Shown piece after piece: positions 1 through 6,863 of a DNA stretch of 64,000 bases (positions are counted from its first letter, which is position 1; each line of letters starts with the position of its first letter). The position numbers and the translations under genes were made by a program. The stretch is from assembly GCA_023634235.1 (NCBI GenBank), contig JAMKCF010000056.1:310001-374000 (forward strand), in the 5' to 3' direction. The DNA is from Pisaster brevispinus. Its lineage: Eukaryota > Echinodermata > Asteroidea > Forcipulatida > Asteriidae. A model generated the notes under the pieces. That model saw nothing but the letters and a program-made list of their open reading frames with translations. It searched no databases and was not told where the DNA came from.

Positions 1-1116
1 ATTTCATAACGAATGAAAAAGTGGTGGCTGGATACGGACATTTTTCCACCAGGGCTAGTTAAGAACAAACAACTTCCAAAATATCCTTACCAATAATTGG
101 TCGGTTGTTTAATGCAGAGGCAAGAGAGATAACTGCACTCAAACCAAAGAAAAGGAACAAGGGAGACCTTTTGCAATCCATGGTTTTCCACAACAACTTC
201 ATGTTCTACTGTAGCAAAAAATTGGGATCACGTCATAGACTAGAGCTATTCTTATTATATAGCTCTATGGATCACGTCCACCTCCCTCCAGCTCTTCACA
301 GTTAATGCAGTTGCTAAACTTTCCTAGTCCTCTCTTCACTTCTATCGGTTTCAGCGCTGTCACTAGCCTTTAGTCAAGGCGCCCTGCGGCACCCCAGCCC
401 AGGTATCACGCACGAAAAAGACTAGAGCGGCTTTGCCGCTCGTCACTAAAGCAGCTGCACAGTGCAAGCAGGATGGCTCAATCGTCAACCAATCAAATCA
501 ATTTATATAGAGAGCCGGTATCCATAAAAAAAAATGTTCAGAGGCTCTTTGACAAAGAAGTACAGTTACACAGAAAATGATTTAATAATAATAATAACAA
601 ATGAGTTTTGAGTCTCTTGAAAATGTTCACATTTAGGGAATTTTCGATATATAAGCCATGTAACCTTTGTCTTTACAAAAAGGTTGACCAAGTGTACATT
701 CCAGAGCCTTTCTGGCAGGCAAGATACTACACTGGTCACATGGGGAATTGTATATTTTGTGTCATGATTTCCAAATAAATTCAAAGGTTACAAAAATAGA
801 CTGCTTATGTGAGATGGGCCCCTAAGTCATGTCAAAATTTAATACACAAACAGTCCAACTCCCAAAATGGAAGATTTGGGCTGTTTTAATTGCTTTTTTT
901 GGGGTGCTCTTTTCAAAAATTGTGATGTCCCAAAAATTGTCTTTAGATCTAGGCTATAGGGAAGGGCATTCCATAACATTGGCAGCCATATTATTATGAA
1001 TTAAGTTTGGGAATGTGGAAAAAAAGTTTATTTGAAGACCATAATTTGCAAGACGATGACTAAAGCGGTATGAGATCTGACTGTTCAGTATGGTCCGAGT
1101 ATGAGGGGGTAATACT
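1..1116. other. Non-coding flank, no gene recognised
   Basis: No reading frame here resembles a known protein, and no convincing pair of splice signals around an open frame was seen. Much of it is AT-rich. A short perfect hairpin (GCGGC-TTT-GCCGC) lies near 428-440. I see no transposon ends, tRNA or other recognisable element. Confidence 0.5.
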
Positions 1117-1589
1117 TTTTGCAGCAAGGCTTGCTGCAACCAGTCTTGCTGTAATCAGTCTCTGCTGCAACCCGTCTTGCTGCAACAAGTCTCCCTGCAA
1201 TTGGGTCTTGCTGCAACAGGTTTTGCTGCAACATGTCTTTTACTGCCACAAGTTTTGCTGGAACAAGTCTTGCTGCAAAAGAAGTCTTGTTGCAACAAGT
1301 GTGCGACCGACAAGTTTTTCTTCAGCAGCAAGTCTTGCTGAGCTTGGTGCAACAAGTCTTGCTGCAACAACAAGTTATGCTGCATCAATAAGTCTTTCTA
1401 CAACAAAAAGAAATTTTGCTGCAACAAGTCTTACTTCAACAAGTCCTGTTGTGTCAAGTCTCAAATTTCTGCAACAAGTTGCTGCAACAACAAGTCTTGC
1501 TGCACCAGAAAGTATTGCTGCAACAAGTCTTGCTGTAACAAGTCAACGGCTGCAACAAGTGATGCTGAAACAACAAAGTCTTGCTGCAC
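1117..1589. repeat. 15-bp near-palindromic minisatellite
   Basis: About 30 degenerate tandem copies of a 15-bp unit, best copy CTTGCTGCAACAAGT. The first 14 bases are almost self-complementary (CTTGCTG against CAACAAG, six of seven pairs), so either strand could form serial small hairpins. Copies vary by substitution and small indels and some are compound. Because 15 is a multiple of three, the array stays open in several frames and encodes Leu-Ala-Ala-Thr-Ser-like pentapeptide repeats on one strand and Cys-Ser-Lys-Thr repeats on the other. I read those frames as a by-product of the unit length. The array lies about 0.5 kb upstream of the NCBP1 start codon. Confidence 0.85.
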
Positions 1590-1914
1590 CTTCGTACAAG
1601 GTCTACTAGACTGGCCATAAACCCTCCTAACTTCAGCGGCGCTGAAGAGATCGACACACTGCCCACTTAATTATGGTAAAAACCCTCAAAGAGGTCAATA
1701 GACTGAAGGGAGTGGGCAGTAAAGATGATCAGGAGTGCCCAGGAAGGATGGGAACGTGAAGGTACGGATCCTTGAGATCCAGAGCTCTGCCCATGCTGGC
1801 ACGGTCCCATGGGCAGACCTATCCTCGCAGCCGTTGTGGTGCTCCTGAAGGCAGTATATGCCCCTGGTGTGGATGACCCGAACTCAGGGAGGCTGCTCCA
1901 AATCACAGTATTTA
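1590..1914. other. Intergenic stretch upstream of NCBP1, with a small hairpin
   Basis: A region of more balanced base composition between the minisatellite and the fold-back element. A perfect 7-bp stem with a 3-nt loop (CTTCAGC-GGC-GCTGAAG) sits at 1631-1647. About 1740-1905 looks vaguely coding on both strands, but stops interrupt it and no family was recognised. It could be a decayed transposon remnant or part of the NCBP1 promoter region. Confidence 0.35.
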
Positions 1915-2043
1915 GGCCGTGTCCGAAACGGCGACTTCGGCTACAGCTACGGCTAGATCGCGCGCGTCTGCCTATTCTTCAACACTGGCAGACGCGCTGA
2001 TCTAGCTGTAGCTGTAGCCGAAGTTGCCGTTTCGGACACGGCC
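1915..2043. repeat. Fold-back (long inverted repeat) element, MITE-like
   Basis: Two arms of about 57 bp, 1915-1972 and 1987-2043, are inverted copies separated by a 14-nt loop (TATTCTTCAACACT). The outer 18 bases, beginning GGCCGTGTCCGAAACGGC, match the reverse complement of the far end exactly. Only a few substitutions or indels occur further in. This is the form of a fold-back or miniature inverted-repeat DNA transposon. The flanks are AT-rich (TATTTA on the left, ATATTT on the right), but no exact target-site duplication is clear, so the superfamily cannot be assigned. It ends 49 bp before the NCBP1 start codon, so it probably forms part of the 5' UTR or core promoter. Confidence 0.75.
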
Positions 2044-2092
2044 ATATTTTAAGGTTAAACTAGAAGCAGACTTTTTTCTTATCCTTTCCAGT
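2044..2092 (+). promoter_or_regulatory. Pyrimidine tract and AG just before the NCBP1 start codon
   Basis: A tract rich in T and C (CTTTTTTCTTATCCTTTCCAG) runs from 2071 to 2091 and ends in AG immediately before the TATG of the start codon. It has the form of a 3' splice site. It could end an intron in the 5' UTR, be a spliced-leader acceptor if the organism trans-splices, or simply be a pyrimidine-rich 5' UTR. The sequence does not decide between these. Confidence 0.35.
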
Positions 2093-2129
2093 ATGTCTAG
2101 AAGAAGACGCTTAGAAGATGACGGTGATG
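2093..2129 (+). CDS. NCBP1: Nuclear cap-binding protein subunit 1 (CBP80), exon 1
   Basis: First coding exon of the large subunit of the nuclear cap-binding complex. With NCBP2/CBP20, this protein binds the m7G cap of RNA polymerase II transcripts in the nucleus and supports splicing, 3' processing, export and the pioneer round of translation. The exon encodes MSRRRRLEDDGD plus one base of the next codon and ends at a GT donor (ATG|GTAACA). From memory, animal NCBP1 starts MSRRRHSDENDGG, so both the basic MSRRR start and the following acidic stretch agree. A purine at -3 supports this ATG. Exon 2 at 2732-2823 restores the split codon (G|AT, Asp) and keeps the frame. The match rests on both exons together. 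A fold-back element ends only 49 bp upstream. Confidence 0.85.
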
Positions 2130-2320
2130 GTAACATGTCTACTTATTTATATTTAGTTTACGAGCTGCCCTTCGCCTGTTCGCTCCTTGCTCTAGTGAAA
2201 AGCGTCTGTTTTTTGTTGTGTTTACCATTGCTTCGCACAGCATCCTTTTCGGGAAAATGTTTTTTTAAGTTTTTAAAATGTTAGTAGCCCTTAAAAGTTA
2301 TATGAGTGCTACAGTTATGT

Positions 2321-2508
2321 GAGTTGCGATGATCGTAACCCTCCATCCTCCCGAGTTGCGATGATCGTAACCCTCCATCCTCCCGAGTTGCGATGGAATC
2401 GTAACCCTCCATCCTCCCGAGTTGCGATGATCGTAACCCTCCATCCTCTCGAGCTGCGATGATCGTAACCCTCCATCCTCCCGACGGTCGGGAGGATCAG
2501 GGTTACGA
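2321..2508. repeat. 32-bp minisatellite (5 copies) ending in an inverted copy
   Basis: Five tandem units begin GAGTTGCGATGATCGTAACC and end CTCCATCCTCCC, at 2321-2352, 2353-2384, 2385-2418 (two extra bases), 2419-2450 and 2451-2482. The last unit is followed by a partial copy in reverse orientation. The stretch 2463-2485 pairs with 2487-2508 almost perfectly, giving a hairpin of about 22 bp with virtually no loop. The unit lies wholly inside NCBP1 intron 1. Confidence 0.85.
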
Positions 2509-2518
2509 ACATTAGGGT

Positions 2519-2639
2519 AGTATACTCTACTCAGCATTCTCCTGAAGATGAGCAGAGTATACTGACGACTACTGTTCGAAACGTTGAGACCACACCAAGC
2601 CAACACTCCTCCCATGGAGTTCTGGCCTTACAAATAAAG
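2519..2639 (+). mobile_element. Retroelement-like tail with stem-loop and poly(A) signal
   Basis: A 14-bp stem with one A-C mismatch pairs 2519-2532 with 2550-2563 around a 17-nt loop that contains CTGAAGA. It is followed by TTCGAAACGTTG at 2575-2586 and by AATAAA at 2633-2638. The pairing of CTGAAGA with a downstream CGAAACG recalls motifs near the ends of Penelope-like retroelements, where hammerhead ribozymes are known. Here the bases flanking the core do not form a clean stem II, so catalytic activity is not supported. No reverse transcriptase is present. It may be the truncated 3' end of a non-autonomous element. Confidence 0.4.
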
Positions 2640-2731
2640 ACGTTTATTTTTCAAATTACGTTTCATTGCCTCTTTGTCTCTGAGAATTCATGGCGCAATG
2701 CCACGCTTTTTGTTAACAACATTCCCAACAG

Positions 2732-2823
2732 ATAACAGGAGTCAAAAGCGTCGGAGGACCACCACTGATCAGAATGAGATAGAAGAAAGGCTTGAATCCC
2801 TCATTGCAAGAGTCGGGGAAAAG
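2732..2823 (+). CDS. NCBP1: Nuclear cap-binding protein subunit 1 (CBP80), exon 2
   Basis: A 92-nt exon flanked by CCCAACAG on the left and AAAG|GTATAG on the right. With the split codon from exon 1 it encodes 31 residues, including KRRRTTTDQNE and ERLESLIARVGEK. From memory, human NCBP1 has KRRKTSDANE and HLESLICKVGEK at the same place. This covers the basic bipartite-like nuclear localisation region and the start of the first MIF4G-type helical domain. The exon ends in phase 0 after Lys, where the family continues with a conserved SLESNLEGLAG-like stretch. I could not find that continuation in the 3.4 kb up to satellite A. Intron 2 may therefore be very long and contain the satellites, or this may be a detached 5' fragment of the gene. 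No stop or frameshift is visible in the part present. Confidence 0.87.
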
Positions 2824-2831
2824 GTATAGAC

Positions 2832-3332
2832 CTTGTATAATGCTGTTACGGTGACTTTACGTCTTGTGTAATGCTGTTATATTGACTTTACTTCTTGTGT
2901 AATGCTGTTAATTATGTTGACTTTAAGTCTTGTGTAACGCTGTTATGTTGACTTTAAGTCTTGTGTAAAGCTGTTATGATGACTTTAAGTCTTGTGTAAC
3001 GCTGTTATGGTGACTTTACGTCTTGTGTAATGCTATTATGGTGACTTTACGTCTTGTGTAACCCTGTTATATTGACTTTACTTCTTGTGTAATGCTGTTA
3101 ATTATGTTGACTTTAAGTCTTGTGTAACGCTGTTATGTTGACTTTAAGTCTTGTGTAAAGCTGTTATGATGACTTTAAGTCTTGTGTAACGCTGTTATGG
3201 TGACTTTACGTCTTGTGTAACGCTGTTATGGTGACTTTACGACTTGTTTAATGCTGTAAATTTTTTACGTCTTGTGTAACGCTGTTATGATGACTTTAAG
3301 TCTTGTGTAACGCTGTTATGATGACTTTACCT
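2832..3332. repeat. 31-bp minisatellite beginning just after the NCBP1 exon 2 donor
   Basis: About 16 tandem copies of a 31-bp unit starting CTTGTGTAACGCTGTTATGG and ending TGACTTTACGT. Some copies carry a 4-bp insertion (35 bp) and one near 3242-3280 is shortened. The variants recur in the same order with an offset of 190 bp: the block beginning at 2863 matches the block at 3053. So a six-unit segment was duplicated as a whole. The first unit begins only 8 bp after the GTATAG donor. Confidence 0.9.
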
Positions 3333-3873
3333 GGGCATGGTTGAATGCTCAGTATTGAACTAGGGATGGGACGTTTAACTGTTTAATGGGTTCAAGTCGA
3401 AAACCAGCCCAGAATCACACTTTTATACAGATTAACTCTGCTGAAAATGAGCTAAACTCTTCAATATTTACTTCCCCTATTTATAAGAAATAACCATTCG
3501 TTACCTGAAATTTTTTCCCTGAAATTTGTATCAAAAGCAATTTTATTCCCGAACGTAAACAAAGCCATTTTCATTGATAAAAATTTGTGAAGTCACCTTG
3601 TTAGTATTCAGAACTCAGTCGATGAGCAGACGATAACTCCATAATTTTTCTACTTAATTTTTTTAATCGGAAGGTTTCATTCCGACCAGCATAAAAAGAA
3701 TACGAGTCTATACATTATAAAATAATGTAAATTTAAAATCACAAATGGAGGTTTTTTGTTGCTCATCAACTAGAAATAAATTTATTAAGATACGACCAAT
3801 CATAATGAAAAACGGAAGACGCCATCTTGTTTTCTAATAACTTAGACGCGTGCTTGCGGTTGTAACCCGGATG

Positions 3874-3907
3874 CACACGTGTGTCGGCTCACAACAATCA
3901 CACGTGT
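3874..3907. promoter_or_regulatory. Two palindromic E-box-like sites
   Basis: The perfect palindrome CACACGTGTG lies at 3874-3883, and ACACGTGT recurs at 3900-3907, 25 bp apart centre to centre. CACGTG is the core bound by bHLH-type factors. The pair lies in a GC-richer patch about 100 bp before a possible splice donor at 4004, so it could belong to a promoter. Two short palindromes alone are weak evidence. Confidence 0.25.
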
Positions 3908-4003
3908 ACACAGTGTATGCATCGGAAATAAGGGATTATTTAAGTGAAACCTCTGGAAATATATGCTGCAAAAGTCACTCATCTTAAAGAGGGCAGTTTA
4001 AAG

Positions 4004-4101
4004 GTAAGACTGACGAAAAGGGGGGTTAAATGGTGGTATTTTCGTTGCACAGTATTGGAAATGAACATTTTGGTAACCTTTTTTTTCTTTTTTTTTTCTA
4101 G
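4004..4101 (+). other. Possible short intron (donor and strong acceptor)
   Basis: AAAG|GTAAGA at 4001-4009 is a near-consensus donor. A long T-rich tract followed by CTAG ends at 4101, which would define a 98-bp intron. Neither flanking sequence contains a recognisable coding frame, and downstream frames close within about 40 codons. If real, it may join non-coding exons such as a 5' UTR. Chance occurrence is quite possible. Confidence 0.2.
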
Positions 4102-4336
4102 CAACCAATACCAGTCTTAGATGGTACATGAGATATGGTATTTTAGCTGGCAATGTTATCCTGGTATTAAAGCAGATGTTGTTGTGCTTTGCTACTTGTT
4201 TGTGTACACAAGCAGTTTTATTAAATTGGTGCCCGGCTAATTTTACAATGTCCGATATGGAGCAGAGGGTAGACCCCCCCCCCTAACTGCCTAATGTTCC
4301 CATACTGAACACACTGTTTTCTTCTTGTACAGTAGT

Positions 4337-4354
4337 CCCCCCCCCCCCCCCCCC
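4337..4354. repeat. Poly-C tract
   Basis: An uninterrupted run of 18 C, followed after one A by four more. A shorter C run lies at about 4266-4275. Long C runs in introns or spacers are unstable and prone to length errors in sequencing. Confidence 0.9.
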
Positions 4355-5683
4355 ACCCCACTCCAGAAAATCCTGTAAAAAATTCCGGAGATTCCAAGCT
4401 CACACTGAGGACACAATCGCGGGCCGGGGTGGCTACACCACGCCCCATGTCGAACACAAATTGTAGCTAACTGTGTAAGTCCTTACTCTCAGTTGTGAGA
4501 AACGATGGACTGATAAACATACCAAATTTTAATATCACAGAACACCATACTTGTCCACTTGGTTCAACGGTTATTGTAGTCTCCCGACAAAGCTCAACTC
4601 CTGTGCTTTGTACCAGAGTGTGCACATGAGACTCTTTTTATTTGTGGCGGTGTCTTTCCATGCTCTTATATACCCTGCTTCATATATCCATTATTCTAGA
4701 GTCTCTTGAGTGGAATGTTGGTCCCACCTGTTAACCGTTTTTCTGTGTCTGTGGTTTTTCTTTTTGACATTTTTCTGTTGCTTCTCTTCACATGATTTGC
4801 TGAGGCAATTTAGGTGCAATTTAGACCACACTGTAAGATGCAGTAGACAAAAGAAGCATCAACATTCTCTAAACTAAGTTTGAGAGTCTTGAGAAGGACT
4901 TCATCAGATTAGGTTGTCATTCATTTCCAGAAGAATATAACTGTTAAGATTTTTTTTCCAGGGAGATGGTGCACATTTTCAATGCAGCCTAAATCAGAAG
5001 AAGAAATAGTGGGTTTTTGGAAAGTATGGTTGAACATATCATTTTGTTCCATTGAAAACTTAAAATACAACTAAGGGCAGTGAAATCTTGCGCCTTTAAT
5101 TTGACACTGAACTGGCTGGCATACTACTGCAGTTTGTCAACATTTTTCTATTTTTAAGCTAACAGATGAAGCGAAATTCTCTCGATGCCATCGATTCTTG
5201 AACTTCGCGTCTCAAAATATTGACGATTTTAAGCACAATGGATGACGTAGTATGAACACATGTTATTAATTATTCCCCAGCAAACTATGGCTAAATGACC
5301 CTGTCCACATTCGCCATCACCCGCCAGATGCTATTTTTCTGTTTAGTTTAACCCAAAACATAGGTCTTTCTCGGCCAATTAAAAAAAATGGTTTTTTTTA
5401 AATTAAAACGTCTTGCTCATCTAAAACGAATGCTCCATCACATCAACGTTCAACAGTAACAAAGGAGTATTTCAATTTTAACAGTTTACATTTCACTGGT
5501 CAAATAAGATCATTTGAATTCATTAGGTCGCAACGATCTTTCAATGTCGTAGGAGCTAATAGCAAGAGGCTGGCCAACCATTCAATTTGATCAATAAGCA
5601 CACATTTTTCAACTGTTTCCATATAAATTCGTCTGCATGGTTTGTGCAGTTTGTGTGTTTCAGTTTTCTACACTAGTTCTGGT

Positions 5684-5691
5684 TATATATA
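5684..5691 (+). promoter_or_regulatory. Candidate TATA box
   Basis: TATATATA about 130 bp before the ATG at 5822. This spacing would fit a TATA promoter with a 5' UTR of roughly 100 nt. Taken with the good start-codon context and the donor site downstream, it suggests a promoter for a + strand gene. Confidence 0.3.
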
Positions 5692-5821
5692 CCTCCCTCT
5701 AGAGCGATAAAGAAGGAAATAGTGTCTGCCAGTGGTCGATACAGACGATCACGTGAATCATTCAGATCAGAGGAGCGGTCAACTCTGCTGCATGAAAAGG
5801 TCCAGCTGATTGTCTGACAAA

Positions 5822-5891
5822 ATGGCGTACCGGACAACGCAGTCACAGTGCATGGAATGGTACAACTACAGCCAAACTAAAGCCAGTCAAG
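5822..5891 (+). CDS. Candidate first coding exon of an unrecognised gene
   Basis: A 70-nt open segment starts at an ATG in strong context (CAAAATGG, A at -3 and G at +4) and ends at a near-consensus donor (CAAG|GTAAGC). It would encode 23 residues beginning MAYRTTQSQCMEWYN, rich in Gln, Ser and Tyr, plus one base of a split codon. No family was recognised from so short a piece. A TATATATA motif lies 131 bp upstream. No second exon was found before satellite A starts about 345 bp later, so if real its first intron would run into the satellites. It could equally be a chance combination inside a long NCBP1 intron. Confidence 0.33.
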
Positions 5892-6235
5892 GTAAGCAAC
5901 CAACTTTTGAATATACAGAAACGAACAAACGTAGTATGGAAAACAAAAGACGGAAATAACAGAGATTGGTCAAACTGGCCTTATTTTTGACCCAGATATG
6001 AAATGATGTCCAGAGGCAATTTTTAAAACTTTATAACCATCTCGAAATGCCAATCACTTGTTTACCCTCGATTGCAGAAAAGTCCATTTGGGACATAGTA
6101 ATAAAACCTTACCACTTGATAACTGGTAACGCTTATCTCAAATATTCTGGCCCTATTCCAAAATAAATGTTAAACTAACTGATAACAATCCTACAGTCTT
6201 CCAGATGGTCTGGATATTGTATTTAACCATTCAAG
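5892..6235. other. Unique spacer between candidate exon and satellite A
   Basis: No coding potential, repeat or RNA gene was recognised. It would be the start of an intron if the upstream exon is real. Confidence 0.5.
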
Positions 6236-6863
6236 GGGCGGATCCACTGGTTCGAAATTTAACTGCACAACTTCTTTTATCAAAGAAAATTTATTGGGTT
6301 TTTTTTTGCCGTCAAATCGCACTTTAATTTGTTACTCAAAATTTCAAAATAACATGTGGCGACAACTCGCTGCGGGCACCTCCCCCGATGGTGCTGGCTC
6401 GGATTTTTTGGTCACAATGATGGCGCCACATTTTGGTAAAAAGCTCATAATTCCCAAGGTTTTGGAATTTGGCCATGTCCCCACACAACCTACTCTATGA
6501 TTCCCCACACAGAAAAGGTCTTCAGGGAAGTCTAGTCTATCATTCTCCACCGTCAAACCGCACTTTTATTTTCGACCCCAAAATTCAAAATGGCGACAGG
6601 GTACTACCTGTCAGATATTCCAAAAATTCGACCCCCCGTTACATGCCGACTTTTGGCGATCGCTTTTTGCGGACACCTCCCCCGACGGTGCTGGTTCAAA
6701 TTTGAAGACCACAACGATTTTATTCCATGAATTATTGAGGTTTTTTGGGCAACAAAGATGGCGTCACTTTTTGGTAGAAAGCTCCTAATTGCCTAGGTTT
6801 TTGGATTTGGCCATGTCCCCACACAGAAAGGGTCTTCAGGGAAGTCTAGTCTAGAATGCTGCA
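6236..6863. repeat. Decayed left edge of satellite A
   Basis: The first two copies are strongly diverged and shortened. Similarity to the monomer begins around 6236-6249 (CTGGTTCGAAATTT) and continues through a truncated copy at about 6309-6549, where the spacing between CCGTCAAA landmarks is about 242 bp instead of 314. These copies read CTCCCCCGATGG where interior copies read CTCCGCCGATGG. Edge decay of this kind is typical of satellites homogenised from within. Confidence 0.8.

Larger units (their letters stand above)
2130..2731 (+). other. NCBP1 intron 1
   Basis: The 602-bp interval between the exon 1 donor (GTAACA) and the exon 2 acceptor (pyrimidine-rich stretch ending CCCAACAG). About half of it is repetitive: a 32-bp minisatellite with a terminal hairpin, then a stem-loop and a polyadenylation-signal-bearing tail that looks like the end of a retroelement. 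Reading straight through from exon 1 stays open to 2284, but the extension past residue 13 does not resemble NCBP1. Confidence 0.75.
3333..5683. other. Unique non-coding DNA, probably intronic or intergenic
   Basis: No exon of NCBP1 or of any other recognised protein was found on either strand. The stretch holds AT-rich sequence, the palindromic sites, possible small intron and poly-C tract listed separately, and several pyrimidine-AG signals (for example around 4940-4962) that are not followed by long open frames. No transposon ends or RNA genes were recognised. Confidence 0.5.

Noticed and set aside
1070..1609. A 179-codon + strand frame across the 15-bp minisatellite
   Set aside because: It is open only because the repeat unit is a multiple of three. 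The opposite strand is open too, and there is no domain, splice context or start-site support.
1740..1905. Coding-looking composition upstream of the fold-back element
   Set aside because: All frames are interrupted or lack recognisable motifs, and no splice sites delimit an exon.
2298..2615. Minus-strand repetitive frames with GGWRVTI-like repeats
   Set aside because: They are translations of the 32-bp minisatellite in intron 1 of a + strand gene, with no sign of a real coding region.
4121..4240. A small frame of about 39 codons after the acceptor at 4101
   Set aside because: It is too short, resembles no family and lacks a donor or other support. It is noted only as part of the possible small intron.
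2824..6235. A third NCBP1 exon
   Set aside because: Each pyrimidine-AG signal in this stretch was checked for a phase-0 continuation like SLESNLEGLAG, and none was found.
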